From positions 2,232,001 through 2,296,000 of the forward strand of contig JAGMVK010000005.1 in the NCBI GenBank assembly GCA_020747065.1: a stretch of DNA of 64,000 bases. Direction: 5' to 3'. The notes under the pieces were generated by a model. That model ran no database searches, was not told where the DNA came from, and saw only the letters and a list, made by a program, of their open reading frames with translations. Positions 23,901 through 37,499 of this stretch are shown one piece after another. The number at the start of each line of letters is the position of its first letter. Position 1 is the first letter of the stretch. The translations under genes and the position numbers were made by a program. Source of the DNA: Cadophora sp. MPI-SDFR-AT-0126 (taxonomy: Eukaryota > Ascomycota > Leotiomycetes > Helotiales > Ploettnerulaceae).

Positions 23901-26900
23901 TCTATATCTTAATAAAGTATACTACTAAGGGCTCTTTACCCTTTGAATTATAAGCGTAGCTTATAATATCTAATCTATTAAGGTAAAACTAAGATTTAGC
24001 TTTAATAGTTGCTCTAGCTCTCTTAAGTCTTTTTAGAGTCTTATCAAGGTTAATAATATACTCTAATATAAATTAGCAAATCCCCGAAGAAGTATTAATA
24101 GTAGCTTAATTATAGTCCGTATACAGGCCTTTAATGCCTATATTATTAAGGAATAGTATAGTAATAGTCGGTATAATATTCTTCAAGATTCTTCATATTA
24201 TCTATACGAATTAAGCGACTAAATTAGTACACCCTTAAGGTAAAGTAGTGTTTCTAACTAGCCTTATATATAGTATATAAAACGCTGTCATATCTCGACT
24301 TAATTAGTGAAGTATTTATTAATTATAGCCGGAATAGAGGTCGATAAGACTAGCTATTTAATAACTAGCGAATTCTTTAGAGAACTTATCTACTGAAGGA
24401 GGTAGGTTTATATCTTATCAAGTTACTACGTTTAGTATAATCACTAAGTTAATAAGCTTATATCTCCTAGGCTCTTTCTTCTTAATTAGGAACTAAGTAT
24501 TTTAATAGGGTCCTTCTGAGAATTTAAGTACTCCCTTATCTAATTACTCTTATACTATCTTTATAACTTCAGGTACTAGTACTTTTAGTAGGAGGAAATT
24601 TAGTACTTATTATGCCTTATAAGGTATTGTTTTAATAATTACTAGAGGAGAAATATCTTCGTAGAACCTTTTATATTTAGGTTATTTAAATACTATAGCT
24701 CCTTCTCTATTTAATATTATCTTATTAAAAAGAGCTCTCTCCTCTAGCTATAGTAAGTTACTAATATTAAGTCTTAATAACCTTTCTAGAGTAAGTCTAG
24801 AACCTTAAGGTAGGCTTAAAAACTAAGGTAATAGAAGGTACTGAAATTTCCTATATTAGACTTATTATGTATTTCTCTCTCTTAATCTTTAGTACTAATT
24901 TTCTCTTTTACTAGGAATATTCCTTATTAGATCCGCTTTATTAATTAGCTGAACTTTCTTTACTTTTATCTTATATATTATACTGACTTAGGCTAAATAT
25001 ACTTATAGAGGCCTTCTGTAATAAGAGTACTTAATATTAAGTTTTCTATAATTTATAATAAATAAAAATGTTAAATTAGGGTTAATAACTAGAGAGGGGT
25101 CTAATAAAGCTTTCTTAATAATACTTTCTAATATGAAATTTTGAAGAATAGATTCCGGAATATAAAACTTCTTCTTAAGGAACTTAATAGTTACTATAGG
25201 CTCTGTTTCAGCTATAGGAGGTAAATTAGTACTTAGCTTAGGAGAGTTAAAGTCAGAGGTAGAAGTCTAAGTATTATTCCCCTCTTTAAAAAACTTACCC
25301 TTAAGTGTAAGAAAATTAAATTAAGAGTATTCTATTATTCCAACTACTAAACTCTCTTCATAGTTAGCTATTTATTTTCTAAGAACTTATCTTAGGTATT
25401 ATACTTAGTGTCCTTATCTTAGTAAATTATTCCGATAGTATATTACTTTTTTAAGGTTTTAGTATCTTTAGCTTCTTCTATAGTATTATTTATCTTAATA
25501 GTAGTAATAAGATAAGAGTAAGAGTCCTATAAGTTAGTAAGTACTTTACTACTATTATAATTAGAAGGGTATTAAAATATTAACTTAGATTTATAAAAGA
25601 ATAGAAATCCTAGGATAATTTTAATGCTAGGAGTATCTATAATATAGAACCTTATATAGATAATATAATTTCCGATTACTATAGGAATATTATTAGTGAA
25701 CCTAAGGAATTAAGACTAGGTTCTAGTAATAGTTTTTAAGGCTATATTATAGCTATTAGTGATAGCTAGCTCGAGCTTCACCGCTACTTCTAGTATTATA
25801 TAACTAACTTTAGCTCTAGTATCTAGGGTAGCACGAATATTACTAATTATTATATATCTAAGTATAGTGACTACTAGTTTAAGCATTAGAGAATAGTAAG
25901 ACTAAGTACTATCTAGGCTAGTTTTAATAGGGTTAACGCTAAATGCCTTCCTGTAATAGACGCTTACTAAAGCGCTATTAGCGCTAGCTTTACAGGTACT
26001 TTATTAGTATTATAAGAAGAGTTACTAGAGGTTAGTAAGAAAAGTAAGTAGAGGTAGTCTAAGAAAAGGAATAGAACTAATTAATAAGAGTAAAATAGAG
26101 CGTGAAATAAGAAACTTAATAGATTAAGCGATTTAGGCCCGCTAGCTTCGTTAATAGGTTTCAAGCTTTCGAATATAAAGGTACTACTTTAAGCTACTCT
26201 CTATAGTCCTCTGTTCCTTTTCTGAAAGTAGTACTTATTAATAGCTCTTTATCTCTAGGGTAAGCTTATCGTAAGAAGATGTTTTCTAAAACAGAGCTTC
26301 TTCCTCTGAGTTATAACCCTATAACTTAGCGTTCCCTTCCTTGTACTTATCGATATTTATAAGAGGCGACTATAATATAGATCTTTATTAAAGAATATTA
26401 TCTGAGTTAGTTAACACCTCTAGTAACTATACTTTAGCTTCCTCTACTTATTATACCTTTCTATACCTCTATATTAACTAATTAATAGTTCCGGTAGAAG
26501 GATTTACTACCTTAGGAAGGTTAATTAGTACTATTAACTCTCCTAGAGTAAGATTTCCGGAGATCTCTTTTAAGTTTAATAGCTTATCTAGTATATTCTT
26601 ATACTTATAACTATTCTGAAATAATACTTTATATACGCGAGGGTTCCTTGAACTTACCTTATATAAGCTATACTTCGGAATTACTGAAGGAGGGGTTTAA
26701 GTAAGCCTTAATTCTTTTACTATTTTACGAATAAAGGCTAATAATATAGAAGGTTTTATAGTAGAGGGAGGTTTACTAGGGCTAATCTTTTTAGTATTCC
26801 GTTTAAGGATCTTAGTAAGCGTTTTACAAGATTCCTTAAGATTATTAATATCTATAGTACTTAAAAAGTAAGTATCTCTCTAAGCTTTAGTAAACTATAC

Positions 26901-29300
26901 TCCTTTAGTAATTTCTTTAGGGAATTTCAGTTATCTATAAGTAGCGTATACTTTCATCTGATCTTGGAATTTAGCTTTTATATTATAGGGTTATTTCTAT
27001 GAAGCTATAGAGCGAGCTCTAGTCTCTACCGGCTATACTTAGAATTCCTTAGTATTTAAGTCTCCCTTAGTATATATATAAAGGCTTTAAATTCTTACTA
27101 AGGTATCTCTACTATAAACTTAAGTAAGGATATTTAAGGTATTAACTAGTCCTAAGTCGAGTTTAACTTCTAAGCTATCTATAGAGTTATTATAAGTCGG
27201 CTCTTACGCTAGTGCGGCTTACACTTATAAGTTAAGAAAATCCTTTTCCGCTTAAGCTCTTCTTACTAAATTAGGATTATATATAGTATTAAGTACTTTC
27301 TTTAGTACCTCTTATCTCCGGGGAATATCGCTATTAAGGAATATTATAAGGTACTTTAATTTCCTCTCTTCCTAAGGGCTAATATAAATATAGTTATTAT
27401 TATTACCTTTATGAATTATCCCTAAACTGATAAATTTCTTATAGTTATAGTACTAATTTATATATTAGTGGAAAGCTTAAGGTCTTATTCCCGGAAGGCG
27501 CTTATTATAGTACTATTTATACCCTTTTTCGTTATTACCGTAGTAACCGGCGCTACGATTATAGTAGCTAGACCTACTAGTGGGCTAACTCTTGCCCTAC
27601 TAAATTAGGGCCTCCTTAGTAGTATACTTAGTGTACTAAATCGAGTTAATCTTAAATATTAACTAAGAGTCAGAGATTCACTTAACTATTCCCTGAAGGA
27701 TCTAGAAGTCCCTTAGCCCTTTAGTAATAATATCGAGGTTATAATCCGATACTTAAGTAGTATTATTCTTAATCTTCTAAATAATCGGAATTAAGTCTTT
27801 ATTAACTAGAGTAGTAATCCGATTTAAGGAGCTAGGCCTTATAGTCTTAGAATTATCTTAGAAGGCTTATTATATCTAAGTAGTAGGAGTGTTATCTTAG
27901 TAGGTAGTAAAGTTAGCTTGAAATCTGGTAATATTACTTACCTGAATTATTAATAGTACTAGCTTAGTAAAGTAATTAATATTTATATACCCCGCGGAAT
28001 TATTACTAATACTCTACTCCTTAACTAGTATATTAATATTCTTAGTAAGAGAGATCTTAGTCTCTACTACTTTAAATACTTTAGAGAACAGGGCTAGGTT
28101 ATTAGTATTAAACTAGCCCCTACTCTATTAAATTAATACCTCTATAGCTTTCTTTTTAAAGTGCACTAGAAGTGTAAATAGGAATCGAAGTACGATTTAC
28201 TTATCTATAAGATCGCCCTTATTTTTATAATTAATAGCGACTTCCTTAAAGGCCCTATAGAATCGATGGACTTCTATCAGGTCAGAGTCTGTTACTTAAA
28301 GAAGTTAAAAGTCGTAAATAAGGGTATTAAGGTAGCTGATAGTATATAAGCGGTAATACGAATTAAGACTCTGATACTCCTTTTGAATTATAGTACTAAA
28401 CTCCTTAAAGGTACTGGAGGTATACCCCAGGAGCTTCTTAAGATTCTATACTATAGAAGGTTTAGTGTACTTAATAACTTACTGCTTTATTTTATCCTTT
28501 GAAATAACTCTTTAACTCTTAAATAAGCGAATAAAGCTCTTAAGATATTAAGTAGCTTCTCGCCTATTAAAGTATAAAGCCTTAATACTACGAGCTAGTA
28601 GTATAAGTTACTGAATATTAATCTACTACTTAGTGTCTTAGAGGTGGCCTTTATCTCCTACTTTAGAAGAGGTCTTAGCTCCTTTAAGTAGCCTTAAGCT
28701 ACTTAAAGTAATACTAGCTCTGCTCTTATCTTCCGAGATATTAGGCTTTGATAAGCTTATATTAGTAGTCGGTCTTACTTATAAGGTATTTACTAAAGCA
28801 CTTAAGGGAGTTCTGGCTTTAAGGCTACTAGAGCTTATTACTTTCTTCTCTTTAGAGCTAGTATTTCTAGTATTATTTACTAGTATAGTATTAGGTTTAT
28901 TAGCTAGCGTTATTATATAAGGTTCATATATATGAAATAGAGTATAATAGTAATTCTAGAAGGTAAAGAAATATAAGTATTCTGTAAAATAGAAAAAAAC
29001 AGTAATAAAAGTAACTATAAAAGACTTAATCCTCCTAAATAGTACTTAAATAGACTTTCCTTAGGTATATTAGTCCCTAGATAAAGCTCCCTAAGAACCC
29101 CCTAGGTAGAATTCCTTTAACTATCTCTTTTAAAATAAGTAAAGACTTAGTATAGAAAAGATAAAGGAAATATAGTTTATAAATAAGCGTCTAAAATAAA
29201 AGATTAAATTAACTAAAATAAAACTTATAATAATAGAATACTAAAATAGAAATTTCTATCTTAGTATATAAAAACCTAAGGGTTCTAAGCTAAAAACAGT
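21000..29300 (-). pseudogene. Element C gag-pol, RIP-inactivated
   Basis: On the minus strand reverse transcriptase reads FLIKKKEPRRYKLINLV, DINLPPSVDKFSKEFASY, SLIDLYSGYN and LSRDMTAFY, then FLNNIGIKG near 24140, where the family has FLDD. RNase H near 23570-23780 reads YKVDYSKDTREIVVAVNSSG (catalytic DASG-like turn altered to NSSG). Integrase near 22620-22790 has DSSYKGRESTYYCISTRYF followed by GYYKDTMNFV, the zinc-binding-type domain of this clade. A gag-like frame is seen near 28180-28440 (KEFSTIIQKEYQSLNSYYRL). Stops are TAA/TAG. The plus strand of this region is also deceptively open but is antisense to these domains. Confidence 0.87.
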
Positions 29301-29777
29301 AAAGTAAAGATAAACGCTCTAATACTTAAGTATTTCAGGCTTAAGATACTTATATAATTCTATCTCTCTTAATACTTATAAGCTTTCAGGCTCTAATAAG
29401 GAGCTAATTAATTTCCGTTAGAGCTAGTAGTTTCCTTATCTTAAGTGAGTCTCAGGTCTTTAAAGAGGCGTTAAATAAAATAGATAGTAGTAGTAAAGTT
29501 CTTATAAGAAGAGGTAGTATTTTTCCGGTACTTCGAGATTCCCTCTCTTATAGAGTAAGTCTGTTATTCTAATATAACCTCTTAATATCGCAGCTACTGC
29601 CGCCGTGTCTATTATTATATTAAGGCCTATAAAAGAGCTAACTAAATAGTTCCTATAGTTATATATTTAGTGTCTCTGAACCTTAAGAATTCTGAATTAG
29701 TATAAGGGACACTTTATTATACTTACCTAAATACCCTATATACTTTAAATACTCCCTGCGTAGGTCACTAAAATATA

Positions 29778-30053
29778 TATAGAGAGGAGGACCCTAATCC
29801 CCTATATAATAAGAGAGTAGTAAATGCAAGGTATATAAGGTGTAAGGTTTAAGAAATAACAGATAAACGAAATTAAAAAATATTATATATCTAAAGAGTA
29901 CGAATTATTAATTAAAGAAAGAAGTATAAATCCTATTAGAAGGAAAAGTGCTATTGTTAATAATAAGGTCTCTCAGAGGGGGTCTCAACTTAAGTATAAT
30001 GCAGAGTGTATAAGTCAGGTGACAGAAGTTTACCGAGGCCGATCCCCACCACA
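29778..30053 (-). repeat. LTR of C, right (5')
   Basis: 276 bp partner of 18091-18366. Its left end is RIP-mutated (TATAGAGAGG) and its right end keeps the original CCCCACCACA, so the two copies together show the true termini. Confidence 0.95.
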
Positions 30054-30057
30054 ATAT

Positions 30058-30112
30058 TATACTCCTAGGTCTAGTAACCTACTTAGTTTTTCTGTTATCT
30101 AAGTCTTTATAT
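30058..30112 (+). repeat. 5' LTR of B, second part
   Basis: Continues the LTR after element C; TATACTCCTAGGTCTAG here equals TATGCTCCTAGGTCTAG at 42614 in the intact 3' LTR, apart from one RIP-type change. Confidence 0.9.
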
Positions 30113-30299
30113 CTAGTGACTTATATAAGGAGAAAAATCATTAGGATTTCATCCCTATACAACCTATATAAAGGTATCTTATCTCGTATTCAGAATTATT
30201 ACGATCTAAAATCAATAATAATATTAATAGCTTTATTTTTGCCCTTAGTAAGTTAAAAGCCCTCTACCTCGGTATTAATAAAAGAGAATAAGTTAAAAG

Positions 30300-33200
30300 A
30301 CCTATAATACGATTAATATAAAAGCTGGAGTAAATCTCCTTATCTTAATAAGACTAGCACAGGCTTACTACTATTAAACTTAATACCTTAAGATAGCTTC
30401 GGAAATTAAGTTCAGCTATAAAGGTACTATAGCCTTTCCTAAAAAGGAATAAGTACTAGGACCCTGAAATAAAAATTAATAGTTTAGAATCAAAACCCTA
30501 AGACCCCTTTTAGATTAATATCTTAAGTTAACTATAAAGCCTAATTCTAAAAGTAATCTTAATCCTCTTACTTATTTTAAACGCTCTATTAGAATTACTA
30601 AGACAGAATCTAGCTTGGATTTACTACTAAGTAGAAACTATAGATAAGAGGAGCGGAAAATTACTTATAATCCTAGATTATAAGTTAGCTTAATATAAAA
30701 AGTATACTAATTCTTTTCTTAATAAAAAAAATCGAAAATTAATATCTTTACCTCTTCACTTATTCTTAGAACTTCTAAAAGAATTATTAAGTTTTAGTAA
30801 ATTAGTACCTAAGCCTTTTAAAACTTGTTAAGTTCTTTCTTTATCTAACGTTTCTAATACTCCTAAAGAACTAAGCTCCTCTATCTCCTAAAATAAATTA
30901 TTCTCCCTTATTAAACTTCACTTTAATTAGAATATAGCTAACTTATTAAAATAGGACTTACTTTAGTTAATAAAAGGTAAGATACCTCTTCTCGAGTCTA
31001 AGGGAATATCCTTCTTTATAAGAGTTAATATTTCTGATTTCTTAGAATAGTACAAAGAAATCTATAATAATTACTTCATCTTTACTATAGAATAGGTCCT
31101 TTATTTTCCTTACTATTATAATAGCACTTATAAGGATATAATTAAAACTATACCTAAGTAGAAGGAGCGCAGAGACTAGGATATTCTTTCTAAGGTCTTA
31201 AAAGCTGAATTTTGAGAGTATAATTAATAGTAAATTAGAGATACTATAAAATTCCTCTAGGAGTTTATAATAATAATTAGGACTAGTAGGGACCTTAAGA
31301 ACTACTACTAATTCTATACTTAAGTATTAGAAGCTCTCCTACAGAAGGAAGTACTTAGCGAGGTAAACTGGAGTTAATTATTCCTCCTTAGTATTTCAGA
31401 AGGGCTTAGGAATAAGCTTATTAAGTATCATAAGGTTAATAATTTAGCTCTGGAAATCTATAAGAAGTATAAAGAATTTCGCGATAATATACTTAAATTA
31501 GTAAAGAGTAAGTAAACTATTAAAGTACTTTAGTAAGAAAAGGTACTAATTACTAAATATACTTAGGAAATTTAAGACTTAATTAAAGAATATACTTAGT
31601 ATTCTATTATAATAGAAGCTGTAAAAAAGAAGCTTATAGTAATACCTTTTATAAAGCGAGTAGTTACTAAAGTAGAAAAAGAAGATTTAAAGTAAATAAT
31701 TTCAAATTTCATAAATCTGAAAATTAATAGACTTTATAATAAGATCAAGAAGTTTATAACTAATATATAAATATAATATACCCCGGAATTTAAATACTAG
31801 TATTAGAATACCCCTTAGTAATTTTACTTAGAACCTAATTACTTAAACTACACTTAATAAGATATATAGAGTAGCTAAGTTAATATAGGTAGAGGTATAG
31901 AAGTTAATACTATAAGGTATAAAAGGAGACTAAGAGTTTATAATTTTTATGAGGGAAAGTTTAGGGTAGAACCTTACTAGTTTAGAGATAAATACCTGAT
32001 CTTTTACTTCTATATTAATAATAGGGTTTATTATATTAATAAATATAGAAAGCTTTACTATAGCTTAAATAAAGAAGAAGCTAAAAAAGCGGTTAAAAAG
32101 TAAGGGATAATATAGGTCAGCGTAATTAGACTTAAAACTATTAGAACAGAGTAAGACCCGGATTTGGAAGCTTAAAAAAAAAACCCTTAGATCTATACTA
32201 TTATAAAGTCCCCTATTCATAATACTAAGTTAAACTTAAAAGCCGTAACTAATCTAAGTAAAAAGATAATTACTACTATCTATATATTTAAAAATATAAA
32301 ACTTAGATAAGTAAAGATTAATACTAGTATAAGAACTAGGTAAGCTTTTTTAAGTAAAGTATAGAAGCGAAAAGTAAAGCGAGAAAGAGACTATAAGGTT
32401 ATCTTAAATAAAGTAAATTAAGAGTTAAGATAACTTAAGACTACTAATAATAATTAGGAGATAGATAATATAAATAATAGTCCTAAAGTAAAGATTATTA
32501 AGAAAGATACTAGGGCTAAGAGGCAAAAGAAAATAAGCTAGTGAAAAACTATTAAAGTACTAAAACAGGAGAAATTCCTTAATAAATATATTACCTCCTT
32601 TACTTAAGAGAGTGCAATTAATACTATTATAAATCAGGACTTAAAAGTCAAGATTAAGGACCTTTATAGCCTATAGGCTCGATAGGATAGAATAATAAAT
32701 CAGACTATTCCCTTAGTACTAATTAAAGGGGACTCTAATATTTGTATTAGTTTAGTTAAGGAAAATAAAATTAATAAACCTGAATCCAGTACTCTTAATA
32801 CTATAGATATTAGTAAAATTAATACAGGAGATATTAAGACCCTTATAAGCTTTATTACTAAATAAGATAAAATAATTAGGAACTATCCAGAGCTTACTAT
32901 ATAAACCCCTAAAATATAAGTAGTAGTTACAAGGAAAATCAGGGTTCAAGCTATAGTAGACTCCGGGTCTAAAGTTAATATTATTAATAAAGCCATTACT
33001 AAAGCAGCCCGACTACCTATTATTTCCTATAAGACTATAACCTTTCGAACTATTACTAGAGATCAAGTAACCTTTAATAGAAAGATTAAGAATATTATTA
33101 TTAATATTAGAGGTATTAAGAACTACACCGACTTCTTTATTATTAAGGATACTAGTTATAACTTATTACTTAGAATACTATTTATTCTTAAGAGCCGCTT

Positions 33201-36200
33201 AGGTTTTAAGTACTCTAGTAATAAAGTAATAGTTATAATATTCATAGATATAACTTATACCAGGACTAAGTAGGTTATTATTACTAAAGACTCTACTAAT
33301 ATTAAAGATAGATCAGAAAATACCTAACTAGTATATGTACTAGGGTAAGTACTAGTATAAAGAGAGACCTAAGTAAACTAGAATAGGAGGTCTTTACTTC
33401 TGATCCGGGATCATAAGTTAAGGTAAAGAGTTTTATAGGAATTACTAGCGCTAAGTTACTAGATTAGGATATAATAAAAAGAAAATAGCAAAAAAACTAT
33501 AATTTAACTTATAAGCTAAGATTATAAGTAATTATAAGCGAAATATATTTGATTTAATTAAACTTAAAAAGCAGAGAGTTTATATTTATTATTAATAATA
33601 ATCCTTTACTATAAGCTAAAATTAAGATTATAAATATTAATACACTTTATAAAAAGAAAGCAGATAAGATAAGGCTAATAAATCTTAGGACTTTAAATAG
33701 AAATATACTTAGGGGAATTAATAATTAGTTTAAGTAAGATAAGAAAGTATAGCTACTTTAATCTAAGGAACTATTTATAAATTATATTATTAACTAATTT
33801 TTAAATAAAGAACTAGGATACTAGTTTATATAAGAAATATTTAACTAATTAACTATTAGTAAGTAATTAATAATAAAAGAATAGGAATTACTATTCTAAA
33901 CGTTACTAAATCGCGAGGGAGTTTTAGCTTTTAACTAAACCTAACTTAGTAGGATTAGGGAGGAAGTTACCCTACTATTAAAGATTAAAATTATACTATA
34001 TAAAGCCTAGTAAGAGAAATTATTTCTAGTTCTAAAAGCCCTCTTAGAGAAAGTGATTTCTATACTTAAGGAATATCTGAAGTAAGGAATTATAGAACTA
34101 TATTATAATCTATACTAAAATAAGTAGTTTCTAATCGTAAAGAAAGAGAAAGGGGCCTTTTAACTAATTATAGCTATTATTGAAATAAATAGAGTTACTA
34201 TTCGAGATACTAATATTCTTCTAAATATAGACTAGTTTTTTATAGAGTTTACTAAACTTATAATAGCTTCTTTAATTAACCTATTCTCTAAGTATAATTA
34301 ATTTATATTAGATATACGCTTATAGGATATAATAGTAATTCACACTCTACTAGGCCTCCTTCGTATAATTAGACTACCTTAAGGAGCTACTAATTCTATA
34401 GCCTAGTTTATTCGAGTCATTTATAAGATTCTATTTAATTATATCCCGGATATTATACTATTATATATAAATAATATTAGAGTTAAGGGTTCTACTTTAT
34501 TCTATAATAATAAAGAAGTCTTACTAAGGATTCAGAGGTTTATTATAGAATATATTTAAAATCTAGATAAGGTCTTAGTGCGCTTTAAGTAATCAAGAGC
34601 TATTATTAGACCTAAATCCTAGTATTATTTACCTAGACTTAAAATTATAGGATTTATTATTAATAGCGACGGATAATGTCTTAAAATAGCGAAAGTATTA
34701 AAGATTTAAGAATAAAAGAGGTATAATAATATTTCAGAAGCTAAGGCCTTTATTAGAGTTATAATATATTATTAGCTATAGATTAAAAATTTCTTAACTA
34801 TTATAGCTCTAATATATACTATAATACAGAAGGGAGTTATATTCAATTAGTAGGACTCTTAAAAGTAAGCTATATAGTAGCTTAAGAACACGCTACTTAA
34901 TACCTTGTCCTTAGTTAAGATTAATTATAGTCCTAAAGCAGGCCTTATTATACTTATAGTAGATACTAGTAAGATTAGTTAGGAAGCTATCTTATAGTAG
35001 CTCGATAATTAGAAGAAGAGATATCCAGCGTAATTTAAGAGTAATCTCTAGAATCCCGCGAAAAGTAAGTATAATATAATAAAAAGGGAATACTAAGGAG
35101 CTTTAAAAGCTATAAAGAAAATATAGAGTAAATTCTATAAAATATACTTTATTTTTGAAATAAATATAAAAGTTCTTATAAAATAGCTAAATAAAGTAGC
35201 TAGTAATTTACTTAGGGTATTACTTATAAATTAGATTACTTAATTATACTTAATAGATTTTAAAGTTAAATATATTCTAAGAATAAAGAATACTACTACT
35301 AATAAGCTATTACGAAGAGAAAGAGAGTACCTCTTAGATATTAATAAGAAGGATAAGGAAGATATTAATAAGTAGATTTCGAATAAACTTAGCTTAGTCT
35401 TAATATTCACTATTTCCTCTAAATATCTTATGAGCTAAGATTATAAGTTAATAGGACGAATTCTGTAGTTAAATTACTCTAAAGAATCGAAGTAAATTAC
35501 TAGATTTCTTTATTTATTAAAATAGTTAAGAATAGTTAAGTTAAGTAATTATAAAAAATTTAAAAGTCGAGCTCTTTAGTACTTTACTTAAGACAAGTAT
35601 CTTTATTAAAGAGCTAATAATCGCAATTAAGTATATCTTATTATTAAAGGTAAGCTCGAATAATTCAAAGTTATTAAGGAGTATTATAATAAAGGAGGGT
35701 ATAGAGGTACTGAATTAACTTTTTTTCGCCTTTTAAAGCGATTCTTTTAAGCTAGTTTTTACGAAGATTATAAGGCCTTTTATAAAAGTTATAAAGAATA
35801 CTAGAAGAAATAACCTAATTGTAAAGAGAACCCGCTATATCCGACTTAGCTAACTAGGCTATTTAAATGTATTAGCCTAGATATTACAAGAGTCCCTATA
35901 CTAGATAATAAGAAGAAATACTTTATTTTAGTAAAAGAGGACTTATTAAGATAGATTAAAGGAAGACTACTTATAAGGGCTAAATCTATTAATATTACTA
36001 AGTTCCTATAGGAAGAGGTTATCTACTAATATAGCCTTTTTAGTAGATTTATAATTAATAGGGAACCTAAGAATAAGAAAATAGTATAGGAATTTATATT
36101 AAAATATAATATTAAGAGAATCCAGATCTTAGCTTATAATTCCAAGGCTAATAGGAATATTAAGCGTACTTATTAAGATATCTTAGATAGCCTCTCCAAA

Positions 36201-36720
36201 GTAATAAAAGGAGGTTTTTATAAATAGACGAATAAATTTAAGAGTATTCTCTTTACTTTAAGAATATTGATTTATTAGCTAACTAAGGTAATATTATTTT
36301 TTTTACTTTATAATTAAGAGGCTATTTTACCCTTAGAAAGTAAGTTCCTAGTTTAGAGAATAATAGATTATAGCAAGGTCTGTACTAAGGGAGATCTTCT
36401 AGCTCTTCGAGCTTATTAACTAGAACTCCGGGATAGGGATATCGAAGATATTATCCTCTATAAGAGAAGGTATTAGGAAGCCGCAAAAGAGACATAGGAC
36501 TAAATATAAGTCCTTAAAGCTAAGCTAATTACAAAGAATAACTTAGTTTTAGTCTATAATATATAGCGATTAATTGACTTTTTAGTAAATACAAAATTAA
36601 AGTATTAATAGCGTAGGCTATATAGAGTCTCTAAGGAAGACTCTTAGAAAGGGTATTATTAATTATAAGAGCTTAATAGGATTACTCTTAAGAAAATATT
36701 TACTATAAACTAACTCAAAT
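30300..36720 (+). pseudogene. Element B gag-pol, RIP-inactivated
   Basis: Gag is clear near 30960-31450 (ISDFLE, YYNSTYKDIIKTI, NKLIKYHKVNNLALEI), in the style of fungal Gypsy gag. The protease has the VDSGSKVNII active-site motif near 32950. Reverse transcriptase near 34150-34500 shows VTIRDTNI, LLGLLRIIRLP, GATNSIA and YINNIRVKG, where family members have a DD pair. RNase H near 34920 has VDTSKIS. Integrase near 35690 has the zinc-binding-type segment GGYRGTELTFFRLLKRFF and a core containing SLDITRVP. Stops are TAA/TAG at Gln/Trp positions. Domain order and motifs are seen; family roles are established knowledge. Confidence 0.87.
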
Positions 36721-37499
36721 GATTCTTTTAGTAAAATTAAACACTTTTCTTACTCTTAGAGACTAAAAATAATTTATTAGAATCAGAAGATAATATAAAT
36801 AGTAATAGTGATTATAAAGAATTAAAGGGTAATAAAACTCTTATTATAATGCTATTAACTATCCCTTATTCTATTCTATAAGTAGTCCTTCCTAAATTAA
36901 CTACTACTTAATAAGCTAGTTATTATTAACTTCCATATAACTCTTAATCTAGACTATAACTTCTATAAGACAGGGTTATCTTATAAACTTAATTAGGATA
37001 GGATATATATATTTTCTTATATTTACTATTTTTTCTAAATACTCTTTACTCTTTTTTAATAGATTTTTACTTAAAGTATACCTTTTTTACCCTATTTCCT
37101 TAGTCTTATCCTTATACTCCTTACTATTTTACTCTAAAAGGTACTATTTATATTTTTTATATAGTTAAAAAGCCTATATATTCTCCTTTATCTACTTAGT
37201 TAAATTTCCTTTGTATATAATACTCTTTTCCTTATATGATTTATTATCTATCTTAGTTATTATATATATAATAGCGCTGATATAATTAGTTAAGAAGCGA
37301 TCAGCTACTAAGATTATTTATTAATATTTATTTACCTAGAAAGTGAATTCGACTACTTAATTAAGTAAGTATAGAATATTTATTACATATCGCAGAACTA
37401 GAAAGAACAATCTTAGGCGCTAGTGTAGTTAATTTTGCTAAGAGTCTATATATTCTCTGTCCTAGTAGTTCTTCTTTTATAACCTTTATTCTTTTATAC

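Larger units (their letters stand above)
18091..30053 (-). mobile_element. Large Gypsy element C, innermost of the nest
   Basis: A minus-strand Ty3/Gypsy retrotransposon of 11,963 bp inserted in the 5' LTR of B. It has two 276-bp LTRs (18091-18366, 29778-30053) with inverted ends TGTGGAGGGG...CCCCACCACA and a 4-base duplication ATAT (18087-18090, 30054-30057), which corresponds to ATGT in the intact LTR of B. From the right: gag (about 26000-29300), reverse transcriptase (about 24130-24640), RNase H (about 23560-23780), integrase (about 21000-22800), then an extra frame (about 18540-20400) before the 3' LTR. It retains more CA/TG than D1, fitting its position as the last insertion. All frames are broken. 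Confidence 0.9.

Noticed and set aside
32752..32949. 65-codon minus-strand ORF
   Set aside because: Antisense to the gag-protease region of element B; a shadow.
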